From Phaeosaccion multiseriatum (taxonomy: Eukaryota; Ochrophyta, other classes), in NCBI GenBank assembly GCA_965112735.1, contig OZ218961.1, positions 3,269,848 through 3,333,847 on the forward strand: a stretch of 64,000 nt of DNA. The letters run 5' to 3'. Shown piece after piece: positions 10,367 through 22,273 of this stretch. The translations under genes were made by a program, and so were the position numbers. Within the stretch, counting starts at the first letter, position 1. Every line of letters starts with the position of its first letter. Under the pieces are notes generated by a model. It had not been told where the DNA came from. It did not search any database and saw nothing but the letters and a program-made list of their open reading frames with translations.

Positions 10367-13300
10367 ATGGCCGAGCTGCTGGAGAAGCAGCAGAGGGGGC
10401 AGAGGCAGCGAGCCCCCGTGGGAGCGGCCGACAAGGTGAGGCATTGGAGAGGGATGGGGCGTCTTGGCCTTTCTTGCTGCGCCTGGCTGCTTCGTGGTTG
10501 TCCTGGCTGCGGGCTGGCTGTTGGCTTGTGTTGGCTTGCTGTGCCCGAGACCTCCGAGCACCAGAAGGAACAAAGCGAAGGAAGGGGGGGGGGCGGCGGG
10601 AGGAGAGAGGTAGAGGGGACACGTCCCTTCGGCCACTGTCTGGGGACGGGACCACCCTTGTGTCCCTCTGTGTGAACAGACCGCTCTCCTCTGTCGCCTC
10701 GTCATTCTACACGGAAGGCCTCTGCCCCCCCCCCCTCTCAACCCCCCCCCCCTCCTCACAATCCTCACCCTCCACAGTTCGACAGCACGGTGGAGGCTCA
10801 GGCGGGCCTCTGGATTGAGAGCGTGACAGGAGAGCCCTTCCCCCCTCACAGCACCTACACCTTTGCCAGACACCTCAAGAGCGGCGTGGTGCTGTGTCGC
10901 CTTGCCAACAAGCTCCGCCCCGGCTGCGTGCAAGAGGTGAGAAAGAGAGGCGAGGCGAGGCGAGCTTTGCCCAAGGCAGTCTGCCCCACTGCAGCTGAGA
11001 GAGGGTGGATGGCAGTGGATGGCGGTGGTGTTCTTGTGGGTGTGTTGGTGCTTACCCTGTGTGTGCGCCCAACCGGCCCCTCTGCCTTTGCCTCTGTGCG
11101 ATCGGTGTGCAGATTCACGAGTCCCCCCTGGGCTATCTGCAGATGCAGAACATCTCTAACTTCCGCTGCGCGGCGCTGCAGCTCGGAGTGGGCAGAATGG
11201 CCCTCTTCCACATGGAGGAACTCTTCGAGATGAAGGTGAGTGAGTGGGCCGTGGAGTGCCATCTTTTATGCATGTATGGTAGGCCGGAACACGTGGAAGG
11301 GGGCTGTTCCTACGCTAACTTTTCTGTAACTGTCACCTCCCTCCCTCCTCCCCCCCCAGGATCTCTTCGCCGTGGCGACGTGCGTGTGTGCCTTGGCCCG
11401 TGCCGTGGAGCGCTCCTGCCCGACCTTCCAGGGGCCATTCCTGCCTGCAGCCGCTGAAGTGGCGGCCAAGGAGCAGCAGTTGGTGATACAGAGGCAAGGT
11501 GGGCAGCGAGACGGAGAAGAGGACGTCGGCATGGTCTCTGACGAGGGAACAGAGGGGGCAGAGGGGGCAGAGGGGGCAGAGGGCGCCGCTGACAGGAAAG
11601 ACTCTGCTCTCGCCATGACCTTGGCCATGGAGGGGGATGAGGGGGAGGAGGGGGAGGGCGACGAGGGGGAGGGGGAGGGGGAAGGGGAGCAAGAGCACAG
11701 GCAGGAGGGGCGTCCCACCCTCGACATGACCATGATCGCGGAGGGGGGGCTCGCGGGGGAGGGCATGGAGCCCGTCAAGGTGAGAACACAGGCTGAGGGA
11801 GGCAGGAAGCGGAAACTCGCAACTGCCCGCGTGGGGCCATGGGATGGGCGGCGCAGTAGAAAAGTATAGAAGCTCCCCAATGTCATTCTTCTCCACGGAC
11901 GGCCATATCACATCGAGAATACCCGAACCCGTCCGATCTCGGAAGTCAAGCGATGTCGAGCCGATTTAGTACTACGGTGGGGGACCACGTGGGAATCGTC
12001 GGTGCTGTCTGTTTTTTGCTGGCGAGAAGGAGCTTGGGACATAACTGGAAGGGCGGGGCGAGAGAGATTGGCTCCTGTTTTTTTTTCCTATGAATAGGTG
12101 TGCGTCGTGTGATCGAAGGAAGGCAGTGGAAGGCTACTGATGCCATCTGTGGAGCTCTGCGGGCAAGAGCACAGAGGGGGGAGACTTTCCCGTGTTGACA
12201 GCCCCCTATTGGCCCACGTGCTTCTCCTCTCCTCTCCTCTCCTCTCCTCTGCTCTCCTCTCCTCTCCTCTGCTCTGCTCTCCTCTCCTCTCCTCTCCTCT
12301 CCTCCCGTCCCCTCCCCGGCATCCACTGCCATCCACTGCCATCCACTGCCACCCTCCCCTCCCGCAGCCCATGTCTGCGCGAGCTCGCTTGCTGTTGCCC
12401 GAAGCCGCCACACACTCTCCGAGAGCTCTCGCTGTGGATTCGGACCCCATCAGGTGAGGGAATAAGTTAGTGAGTGAGTAAGTAATTGAGTGTGAGTGAG
12501 AGAGATCAGACAGACAGGCGGACAGGCAGGCAGACAGGCAGACAGGCAGACAGAAAGACAGATAGGTAGGTAGGTAGGCAGACAGACAGGTAGGCAGGCA
12601 GACAGACAGGTAGACAGACCGGCAGGCAGACAGGCAGGCAATCAGGCAGACAGACAGACAGGCAGGCAGACAGACAGACAGACAGGCAGGATGCAGACAG
12701 GCAGGCAGACAGACAGGCAGGCAACAGGCAGCCCTACTCGACCCCTCGGTACCCATTGAGCACACGAAACCACACCCTGCCGATGCCTCCAACTGTTGCT
12801 GACATACTGACACCCCTGACACCAGGCACCAACCACGCACTCCGAAGCTGCAGCACCTGCCCACACCGGGGAGCCGCTCTCTCGCACACGGGGAGTGGAC
12901 CTACGCCGGCTACATGGACGCCATGGGCCACCATCTCGAGCAAGGCCTGGGCATGAGCAGCACGGGAGGCTCCGCCTACTCGCTGGGGGAGAGTGTGTCG
13001 AGCACGCAGCACCACGACATGGCCTTGGCGGCAACGGCGAATAACAACGGCAGCATCAGCAGCAGCGGCAGCAGCAAAAGCAACCCCAACGCGGTGTTTA
13101 CATCGTCGCCCCTCTCGCGCCCCTCTTCGGCGAGGCAAAGGCGGCAGCAGCAAGACAAGGACAGGCAGCAGCAGCAGCAGCAGCAGCAGCCCCAGCAGCT
13201 CCAGCAGCCCCAGCAGCAGCAGCGGCGGCGGAAGAGCTCCGGGCTGGCGGCGGGGTCGGGGACGGGATCCTTCCGGGTGGACTTTGGGGAGAGGTTGGAG

Positions 13301-13525
13301 GAGGAAGAGGGAGGGGAGGAGCAGCTGGTGATGCAGCAGCAGCCGCCGCCGCCGCCGCCGCCGCAGCAGCAGCAGCAGCAGCCGGCACCGCAGCCACATG
13401 CGGCCCCATCTGTGGAGGCGGACAAGGCCCAGGACGGGCTCGTCATAAAGGCTCAGGACGGGCTCGTCATAAAGGCGCAGGACAGGCTCGCCAACGACGG
13501 ACTCGGAGAGCGAGAGCAGCGATAA
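10367..13525 (+). CDS. Calponin-homology (CH) domain protein
   Basis: Six exons keep frame: 10367-10435, 10778-10936, 11113-11235, 11360-11779, 12368-12453 and 12826-13525, giving 518 aa. Residues 25-140 form one CH domain like transgelin/calponin: AGLWIESVTGEPFP, LKSGVVLCRLANKLRPG, LQMQNISNFRCAALQLGV, ELFEMKDLFAVATCVCALA. The rest is low complexity: Glu/Gly-rich (EGAEGAEGAEGA), then Ser/Asn and polyGln. A near-exact AQDGLVIKAQDGLVIK duplication lies near the C-terminus. Single CH domains of this type usually bind actin or act as scaffolds. Intron 4 hosts a 5S rRNA gene. EQQLVIQ at about residue 155 is encoded by the dispersed TTGGTGATACA motif. An upstream coding exon cannot be excluded. Confidence 0.83.
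11896..12012 (+). rRNA. 5S ribosomal RNA gene
   Basis: About 117 bp match eukaryotic 5S rRNA. Conserved blocks are ACGGCCATATCAC at the 5' end, ACCCGAACCCGTCCGATCTC (loop B/C), GGAAGTCAAGCGATGTCGAGCC containing the internal box A, TTAGTACTACGGTGGGGGAC, and GGGAATCGTCGGTGCTGT at the 3' end. The ends pair as helix I: CGGACGGC at 11896-11903 with GCTGTCTG at 12004-12011. Six T residues at 12012-12017 supply a Pol III terminator. It lies inside intron 4 of the CH-domain gene, on the same strand. Confidence 0.96.
12012..12017 (+). terminator. Pol III oligo-T terminator of the 5S gene
   Basis: T6 follows the last helix I base of the 5S gene directly, as expected for RNA polymerase III termination. 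Confidence 0.85.
12222..12360. repeat. CTCCT microsatellite and CCATCCACTG tandem units
   Basis: Units of CTCTC and CTGCTC (12222-12304) are followed by three copies of CATCCACTGC (about 12320-12350). Together they form the pyrimidine-rich 3' end of intron 4 of the CH-domain gene, before the acceptor at 12366-12367. Confidence 0.85.
12500..12728. repeat. CAGA/CAGG tetranucleotide array
   Basis: About 230 bp of interspersed CAGA, CAGG and TAGG units fill intron 5 of the CH-domain gene. The minus strand reads as long Cys/Leu/Pro/Ser-rich ORFs, which are artefacts. Confidence 0.9.
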
Positions 13526-14001
13526 CGCAAAACCGTCCTCTCGTTTTTAGAGATCAGACATGAAGAAATACTGACAAGTAGGGAAGGGAAAAAGCTATGA
13601 AAGCCGAAGATTATGGATCGACAGGCATCTCATAGAGCTACACGAAGAGCGATAGCGCTTCTCCCAGCGCGCGCGTCATTTTGCTGCGTTTTTTTTTTCT
13701 GTAACGATATCAATATCGACTGTCTATAAAATATCGATGCGTCATCTCTCTCTCTCTCCCACATTCTCTCTCTTTCCCCTGCCCTTCTTCCCCCCTTTCC
13801 TTCCCTCATATTATGGGAACTCGCCTCTGATGTCTGCTTTGCCAAGACAGCTATCGAGCATCGAAAGGCAGAGAGAGGGATCCTCTTTCACTTTTCACGA
13901 GAGCAGGTGGGAGGGATGAGGGAGATGGTGGGGTTGGGCAGTTAGGCCGCAGAGAGAAGAAGAGGGGGCTCAAGGGACGGAGGGCAGGAGGAGGAGGAGT
14001 T
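13526..14001. other. Intergenic region upstream of the PIP-kinase
   Basis: AT-richer sequence between the CH-domain stop and the PIP-kinase start. It has a CT-rich stretch (13745-13800) likely in the promoter or 5' UTR. No gene seen. Confidence 0.5.
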
Positions 14002-17000
14002 ATGTCTTCAGCAGAGATGGCGGACGGAGCTGCAGCGGCGGGCGAGGAAGGAGTAGCTGCAACGGGAAGTGCTGTACATGTTGCAACACCGCCAGCACCC
14101 CCGTCTGATGCGCAGGAGAAGGGGCAAAAGGCCGTTTTAACAGCAGATCAAGCAGGATTGGGAGGAGGAGGAGGAGGAGGAGTACTGTCAGTAGCAGCAG
14201 CACCAGCAACGGTCGCAGCGGGAGGTTCTGCAGCCCTCAGCACGGCAAGCAAAGTAGACAGTGCGACAGAGTCGGCAAGGGGAAATGGAGAAAGCGCCAC
14301 CCCACAGAGCTTGCCAGGCGCCAACAACGGGAGCAGTAGCAGCAGCAGCAGCAGCAGCAGCACCAGCCCCCCGAAGGTGGCCTTCGACGCCTCCACCCAA
14401 AGAGGTGGCGAGCAGTTGGTGATACAGGATGCCGTCTCTCTGAGTTCTTTGGCTGCGGGGTCTGTGGCTTCTGTTGCTGATGGTGGCGGTGGCAGCGTGT
14501 CCTTTGACGCGCCTGCCGTGGAGGGGGGCGTAGGAGGGACCGGAGAGGCGAAGGCGTCACTCCCCGCCAACACGAACAACCTCAGCCCCACCAGGAGAGG
14601 GGCAGGAGCGGACGCAATGGCAGGGCGGCCCCTCAGCCGCCCCGTCAGTCTGGCGAACGCCATCTCTGCCACGGCTCATCAGCTTCTCGGTCGTGCTGCG
14701 GAGAGGGAGAGGGGCAGAGAAGCCGGGGCGGGGGGCGGCCCGGGCTCCCCGTCCCTATCCCCCCATGGGGCACCCGCGGCTGGCTCTACTCCAGGAGGGA
14801 GCAAGAGAGGAGGGGCCTCCGGCGCTGGGGGGGGGGGGGCCTCCAGCGGCGGCAATGGCAATAAAACTCTAAAGAATTTCCTCCGGGGGGAGGGGGCGCC
14901 TTCCTCGGCCCCCGCCGCCATTCCGGTCCCTCTGTTCACCCGCTCCTTCACGGAAGGCCGCATTCTGGGCATGACGGGCCTGAGGCACCCCCCGGCGGGC
15001 AGCGGATGGGGGGAAGGAGGGGGGGAAGGAGGGGGGGAAGGTCAAGTGTCTCCGCCGGACGCGGCAGGGGTGGCGGATGTATCGGGTGGGGCAGGGCAGC
15101 AGCTGGCGCTTCTCAAGCCCAAGAGGCACAAGCAGCACTTCGGGAAGTCCAAGGAGGAGCCCGAGGTGCGAAGGGGCAGAAGGAGCGGCATGACTGACTA
15201 TGGAAGGAAGGAAGGAATGCTCTCTGATTGACTCCTGCAGGGCTTGTGGGTGACTCCTGTGTGCTCCTTGCGTCAAATCCATGTGGGGCGGCACCCGTCC
15301 CAGCCATGTATTCACTCGCTACCTTTTCTTAGCAGACTCCATCCTCCCTCCCTCCGTCCCTCCTTCGCTCCCATCCTTCCTCCCTCCCTCCCGCCTTCCC
15401 GCCCTCCCTTCCTCCCTTCCTCCCGTTCGCCCGCATGGTGTGTATGTATGGTGTCTATCATATCAGGTCATTTGGTCGGACCAAGTCGACCTCCCGAATG
15501 CGAGTGGCATCGAGATCAGCAATTACTCCCTCACCATCTGGGACAAGGACAAGCACAAACACAGGGACAAAGACAAAGACAAAGACAAAGAGAAAGACAA
15601 AGACAAAGACCGGCACCAGCAGCAGCAAGAAGAGGGGGGGGAGGGCGGAGCAGGGGAGGAAGGGGCGGAAGGAGAGGGGGGGGGGGACTCTGCAGCGGAG
15701 GGCAAAACGGCAGAGGGCAAGGGGAAGGGGAGCGGATCCGATCAGCAGGGCGGGGGAGATGGACCCCTCACAGATGGCGAGGGGGTGGGGGGAGAGGGGC
15801 GAGAAGGGGGGCACCGCAGCGGGGAGGAGAAGGAGGGGGCGGCAGGGGGGGCAGCGGGGCTCTCCACGACAAGGCCAGAGGGGGGGCAGGCAGTGGAGGA
15901 GCGGACGGCAAGGAGGGAGAGGCACCGCCGCAGCAGGTCCTCCGGAGTGGGCAAAGATGGCCACAAGCTAAGGAAAAGCAGCAAGGGGCGGAGGGGCAAG
16001 GGCAGAAAGAAGATACCCAAACCCAAGCCCAAGACCAAGCGGGACGTGCGCTTCGGGAAAGAGATGCAGCCCGGCAGCGGCGGAGTGGAGTACGAGCTCT
16101 CACTCGGGATGATGCTTGGCCTCAGGGTGGCGGTGGGCAGGCAGCCCAGGCCTACTGAGGACAAGACCCTCTTGATGGAGGTGAGGAGGGAGGGAGGAAG
16201 CTGAAAGGAGGGGAGGGAAGGAGCCTTCGAAAGGCCTTCGAAAGGGGTCGCAGAAGGGGCCAGGGAGAAGAAGAGAGGAGAGGAGGAGGGGGGAGAGGAT
16301 TGCAAGCTGTGCTGTGCTGCAGCTGTTCCCCTGTGCGTGCGTGTCGTCACCCATCCCGTCTGCTGCCTTCCCTTCCCTTGCCTTGCCTTGCCTTGCCTGC
16401 CCATGTGCCTGCCCATGTGCCTGCCCTGCCCCGTCTTATATGTCATCCCAGAACTTCTACCAGTGCGACAAGTACCTGTTCCCCCCCGCGGGGTCTGCGC
16501 AGGGCCCGCTCCGCACCCCCTCGCACAACCTCACGCACAAGTTCAAGTTCAAGGACTACTCCGCCAAGGTCAGGCAGTCCGGCAGCGCTTGACTTGATTT
16601 GATGCCTCTGCTTGCTTGACGTACCTGTTTTCATCCTTCTGTTGCTTGACACGTCTTGCATAACACCTCTGTTGCTTGACACCTCCTCCCCTCCCTCAGG
16701 TGTTTAAGCGCATCCGCGAGCACTTCGGGGTGGATAGGCTGGGCTACATGCTCAGCGTGGCCGGGGACTACAACTTCCTCAAGTTTATCTCCAACGCCAA
16801 GAGCGGTGAGTGCGTCTTGCATCTCTTACGTCGTGCCATATTGTCTTACGTAATGCTCTCTTTTCTTTGTCGTTAGGCGAATTCTTCTTCTTCAGCCACG
16901 ACGAGCGCTTCCTCATCAAGACAATGAGTTCCGCGGAGGTGAAGTTCTTCCGCCGCATTCTGCCGCACTACTACGAACACGTCAAGACCAATCCGGACAC

Positions 17001-19451
17001 CTTCCTCGTCAGGTTCTACGGTGAGTCATTGTGGTACAGCAGTTGGTCATACCGCAGCAGTTACGTGGTACAGCAGTTGGTCATACCGCAGCAGTTATGT
17101 GGTACAGCAGTAGGGCGCGTCCGACCGACTGAAGGGGTCCATTCTTGTCATTTCGCGTCGAACGATGGCCTCACCTGTGGTGAATCAAACGAAACGAAAA
17201 TGACCCCCCTCCTTCTACCATCCACTGCCATACCCCCCCCCCTCCCCCCCCCCGCAGGCATGTACCGGGTGAAGATGCACCACATCCACCGGCAGGTGCA
17301 CTTCATTGTGATGAACAGTGTGCTAGACACGCCCAAGGACATTCACCACACCTTCGACCTCAAGGGAAGCACCTACGGACGGGTCACGCCCAAAGACTCC
17401 AAGGTCAGTGATGTTGTAAGTCGGTGCCAGTTGTGATCTGGCCCCGGTGGGCACGTGAGTCTCTCACGTCAGGAGCTCCGACTCCTCTCTCAGAGTGTCT
17501 CTCAGAGTCTGCTTTGTGTACAGTTACGGACAGAGCGGCCAGCAGCCTTGTTGTAGGGTTAAGCGATGCTAATGCACATACCAACAAGACCACACTTGTC
17601 TAGTAGTCTAAGTGACTATTAACAGTGAGGGCAGTGAGGGCAGGGCAGGTAGGCGGGGGGGGGGCACCTCCCGACGGGTCTTGGTGAGGGAGTGAGTAAC
17701 GACAACGACGCGGGAGAGGAGCAACATCCCCCCAACCCTTTTTCGTATGTGGAGAGTTTCGGCGTTGTGTGGCTTTGAACCAGTACTGATGTATCACCAA
17801 CTGCTGTGCTGTGCTGTGGTGTGCTGTGCCGTACCAACAGGTGCGAAAGGACCTCAACTTCATCGAGGAGGGGCGCAAGCTGCACCTCGGGCCACAAAGA
17901 GACGCTTTCCTACACATCATGCGCAAAGACGCGCTCTTCCTGGCCTCCATGAAGATCATGGACTACAGCCTACTGGTGGGCATACACGACAGGCAGGCGG
18001 GGCAGGCCGGGGGGGGCAATGGGGGGGAGGAACAGGCCTCGCCGCACCCAGGGGGGGAGGAGGGAGGGGGCTCGGGGGGTAAGGGCCCCGCGGTGCTGCA
18101 GGATCTGGGCCTGTTGGGGGGCGATGACGACGACGACGACGACGAGGAGGAGGAGGAGGAGGAGGAGGAGCAGTTCAGGGGGCGAGGGACGAGGCGGCGG
18201 AGGGGTAGGAGGCGAGCCGCAACAGGTCGTGGTGCAGCAGTTGGTGGTACAGCGGCAGCGGAGGGGAAGGACGAGGAGGAGAGCTTCCGAGTCGAGGGGG
18301 GCGACGCAGACATGTCCAGCGTCAGCCCCGGGGGGAACGGAGGAGGAGCCTCCGCGGCGGAGGGAACGGGCGAGTCAGAGGGAGAGTCGTTGAGGCACCA
18401 CGCAGTCACCAGCGGAGAGGGGGAGGGGGACGGCTACAACAGCATCAGTAACAGCGACGGAGAAGGGGAGGCAGAGGCATCGGACTTGGAGGTCTCCGAG
18501 TCGGACTATCCCTCCGGCTCCGGCGGGCATGAGCAGGAGGGGCTAGGCGGCAGTCATATGGGCGGCAGTCACTTGGGCGGCAGTCATATGGGCGGCAGGA
18601 TTGCTCACCGCCGCGGTAACGGCAGCAGCGCCTCCGCGCGAGGCGCCACGGGCAGTCATATGGGCAACAGCATGAACAACACCGGCCTGTCTGAGCTGGT
18701 CCAGATGCGGCACCTGAGAGCCTCGCAGAGACACAGCCAGAGGCAGACGGCGGCAGAGCAGCAGAATCTGCAGTACATGGCAGGGGGCATCTCCTTCCAG
18801 CAGCAGAGGGGCGAGCAGGGGGGAGAGGACGCCGGCCACGGAGAGCCGCACAGCACCAGAGACAGGGACAGGAGGGGCAGCGCTAGCCTTCACTCAGGCA
18901 TGGGCAGAGCGAGAGCGGGCAGTCAGAGCCACATGGGGGGCGGCAGTCAGGCAGGGGGGGCAAGCCTCGGCCAAGGCGGCAACGTGTTCGGATCAGGGCT
19001 GGGCCTGAGCGGCAGTGGGAGGCATTATTATATGGGGAGGCGGCAGGACCAGGCGTACGGCAGCATCCGGCGGCGGAAGGACCAGGGCCTGGAGAGCTAC
19101 AGACCCTGCGAGACAGAGACAGCTGACCCGGAGGGGGAGGGGGAGAAGGGGGGGGAGAAGGGGGGGGGTACGGCCGCGGGGGGTACCGCCCCAGCTCCAG
19201 GCTCGGGAGGAGGGGGGCGGCGGGGGGGCGGTGAGGAGAAGCAGGAGGGGCACAGGAAGCGCGTGATGTGGAAGAAGAGTAACGAGATTTACTTCTGCGG
19301 GGTGATAGACATTCTGCAGCAGTACAATGTGCAGAAGCACGGGGAGACGTTCTTCAAGTCGCTCATCGCCCCCAAGGCGCACATCAGCTGTGTGGACCCC
19401 CTGTCCTACGCCAAGCGCTTCTGCGACTTCTTAGAGGAGAACACCGAGTAG
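14002..19451 (+). CDS. Phosphatidylinositol phosphate kinase (PIP4K/PIP5K family)
   Basis: Seven exons keep phase: 14002-15165, 15467-16180, 16452-16568, 16700-16805, 16877-17020, 17258-17403 and 17841-19451, giving 1333 aa. The catalytic core begins near residue 660: VFKRIREHFGVD, SGEFFFFSHDERFLIKTMSSAEVKF (phosphate loop and ATP-binding Lys), FDLKGSTYGR, MDYSLLVGIHD at about 836, and at the C-terminus FCGVIDILQQYNVQKHGETFFKSL followed by AKRFCDFLEE. These enzymes make PI(4,5)P2 at membranes. Two oddities: a 620-residue low-complexity N-terminus, and about 410 acidic, Gly/His/Ser-rich residues inserted between MDYSLLVG and VIDIL. The activation loop does not clearly show which PIP is used, so the subclass is left open. 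Confidence 0.88.
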
Positions 19452-20093
19452 TGACGCATTTGGTGCATGGAAGTGTAACGCCATGAATGATGCAGCACGA
19501 ATCGATAGTGTAACCGTCCCTCCCCCGCCCTCCTACAGGGACAGTGTAGTCTCTGGCTGGTGCATGCACTCATCTGTTTACTCCAACTATACGCGTGCGC
19601 ACGCTTCCCTGTTGGGCCCCACCTCCTCCCCTCCTTCCGTGGCACACTGGCACGGCACGGCACGGCACGGCACTTTTCGCAGCGCCCCTTTGCCTTCCTC
19701 TGCCGGACCTCGAGCAAAAGGGGTTTGGGTCAGTCAAGGTAGCCCAAGGAATGAAAAGGAGAGCGGCCCTAGCCAACCGCAAATGTTTTGGTAGGCGCCA
19801 GCTGCATGGTCGCAAATGATACCAAGGTTGTGTAAGGTGAAGTGAAGTTACGAGCCATTCGCTCCATCAGAGAGATGCGTGGAGCGGGGAGGAGGGCAGG
19901 CAGGCAAGGAGGCCGAGTACATGCAGATAGATGCATAGAGACAGAGGTGTACATCTTCCTGACTGCTTTAGACTCACAGGCAAAGAGAAAAGCAGAGCGC
20001 AAAGCACGTGCTCTGCCTGCTTGTGCTTGGGGTGGAAAGGAGGGTCCTGTATTTTACCCTTACCGCCTGTCGTCTGCTGCCATCTGCCTAAGC
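19452..20093. other. Convergent intergenic region, no gene seen
   Basis: Lies between the PIP-kinase stop (+) and the RPL12 stop (-). A short GGCAC repeat (19652-19674) is present. No structured RNA is recognised. Confidence 0.5.
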
Positions 20094-21687
20094 TTACTCC
20101 GCGGGGATCTCGACCTCTCCGTCAGTGATCTTCTGCTGCAAATCCTTGGGGTGCTCGCCGTTGACGGTGCAGCCCACTGAGAAGCATGTGCCGAGGATCT
20201 CCTTGACGGTTCCTGCAAGCTCGCAGGCCATGGAGCGGGGGCGCATCACACGCGCAACGTCAATCACCTGACAGACAGCGCAGGCCAATGCACAGGGCAA
20301 TGCACAGGGCAATGCAGCGGGGGGGACGTGCGTTAGCAAAGGGGTAAAGGGGTAGCAACATTACTTTGCAAGCGCCTTCGCGCTAACTTCTGCAAAGCTG
20401 AGACTGAGGTTTCGATTGGCCCAGGACCGATGATGGGGAAAAAACACTACCATCTATTGCCATCCATTTCACTCATACCGCCCTCTCCTTCCAAACCACA
20501 ACGAAGAGCGCCTTCCAGGCCGGCTCAGGCTCAGGCTCAGGCTCAGGCTGTACTCCGTCCTTACCCTTACCCTTACCTGGTCGAGGGTGATGTTTCCGTC
20601 GTGCTTGATGTTCTTCACCTTCTTGCGGTCACGCTCGGGCTCGTTCAGCGCCTTGAGCACCAGCGACGAGGCGGACGGGATCACAGACACGGTGGCCTGG
20701 ATACACAACACATGAGGAAGAAGGGGATATGGTTGAGATGGGGTGTGTACAGAGGAGGCTTGCGTTGGCCTTCTGACTATGTCACAACGCCGCCCCCAGC
20801 TCGGCACTAGGCAGGCAGACAGCAGCTCTCGTCGGCAATCTCCGCTCGACCAATGGCATCTCTCTTCCCGTATTTCGCACTGCGCGTGGCTCCCTCAGTG
20901 GCTCAAGGCTCAAGCCAGTCAAGGCTCATGCCAGTTAGAGGATAGCATTAGATGGCATTCCTCGAGCATTGCGTGGGTCAAGGGCAGAAGAGCAGCGAGT
21001 TCCGATGCCACATGGCGCACAAGTGCCCGCCCCTCTTCCCTTGAGTGGTGTCTCTGCCCTTTCCGCCTCTGCACCAAGACACCCTCAAGTGCACGCACGT
21101 GCGTGAGCGCTTCCTCTTCCCCGAGACCGTTCCTCACGGCTCGACAATTCCTCCGTCCGATGCCCTAATCGCTACCATCTCTTTCCCCGTCATCCCCTTC
21201 TGCTCCATCGGATCCGCTGGTCCCCACTGCCTCCCTCCCTCGCTCCCTCCCTTCCTTCCTTCCCTTCGGCACTCACCACACGGTTGACGATGGTGAGCTT
21301 GACGGTGATGGGCAGACCCTTCCAGTCCATAGTGTTCTTCTGGATGTCCTCACCAATCTTCTTGGGGGACAGACCCAGGGGCCCCAGCTTGGGGGCCAGG
21401 GCAGCTGTGTTTCCTACCTCACCACCAATGGCTCGCAGCACCACATACTTCTCCTCTGCTCGGGAGAGACGGCCAAGACGTTCGCGTTGCAAGGCGTGAG
21501 TGGGCTTCACAGCATTATTCCTTTCACGAGGGTCGTGGGCTTAACATAGACATACGATAGGAGTTTCGTTGCTCTGCGTAGTCCCAAGTTCCCCCCTTTT
21601 TGGCAATGCCTGCGATGCCCAACCTAGTCCCTCTCTTTTCCCTTCCCGTCCTCCTTCCTCACCTGTAGATGGCGGCGGACCTCCCAT
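20094..21687 (-). CDS. RPL12: 60S ribosomal protein L12 (uL11), cytosolic
   Basis: Four exons: 21687-21663, 21455-21277, 20696-20577 and 20267-20094. They give 165 aa, the same length as the human protein. The start is the ATG at 21687 in a GCCACCATGG context; a 25-bp first exon encodes MGGPPPST plus one base. The body matches eukaryotic L12 throughout: [101 protein letters not shown]. uL11 forms the base of the ribosomal stalk at the GTPase centre. Intron 3 begins with three GTAAGG-type units, a telomere-like repeat starting at the donor. Confidence 0.97.
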
Positions 21688-22273
21688 GGTGGCAACGTTG
21701 TTTAAAAGGATGAAAAGATAAGCTGCAGAGAGGGAGGGGGAGTCGCCAAGGGAGAAACAGCAGCGAAAGGCGAGAGACCAAGACAAGGAGGGGGGAGAGG
21801 GAGAGTGAGAAGGAGCACCTCCATGCATGATGCATGCATCGTTGCTCACGCTCGAACTGCTGCGATTCCGTGCATCTCACTGCTCTATCAGTGCGAGTTC
21901 AATCTACCCCAGTGCAGGAGCATGCCCTGGCGGCAAGCGAGAGAGACGAGGAGCTGAACTGCTCTCCCTCCTTGCCATCCCTCACTTTCCGAGTGGAAGA
22001 GAAAGGACCTCTCCTCTTTGACACCCTTAAAGTCATCACAATAACAACCTCATCAGCAACGCCACCACCCCCACTGCAATCACTCCGCCCCACCCCCCCT
22101 CCCCCAGTAGCACCGACCTGGCCTGAGACTGAGCTGAGGGCCACATTTAGGGGAGGGCCCCCGGGGTTCATTGACATGTGGGCAATAATTGGCGTGAACA
22201 AATCGATCACAAATCTTATCTTTGTGTCGTTCCGTCGGGGACAGATAGGGTAGGAAAAAGGAGTCGCGGAGCC

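Noticed and set aside
12450-12724. Cys/Leu/Ser/Pro-rich minus-strand ORFs ([12 protein letters not shown] type)
   Set aside because: They are translations of the CAGA/CAGG intron array in the CH-domain gene.
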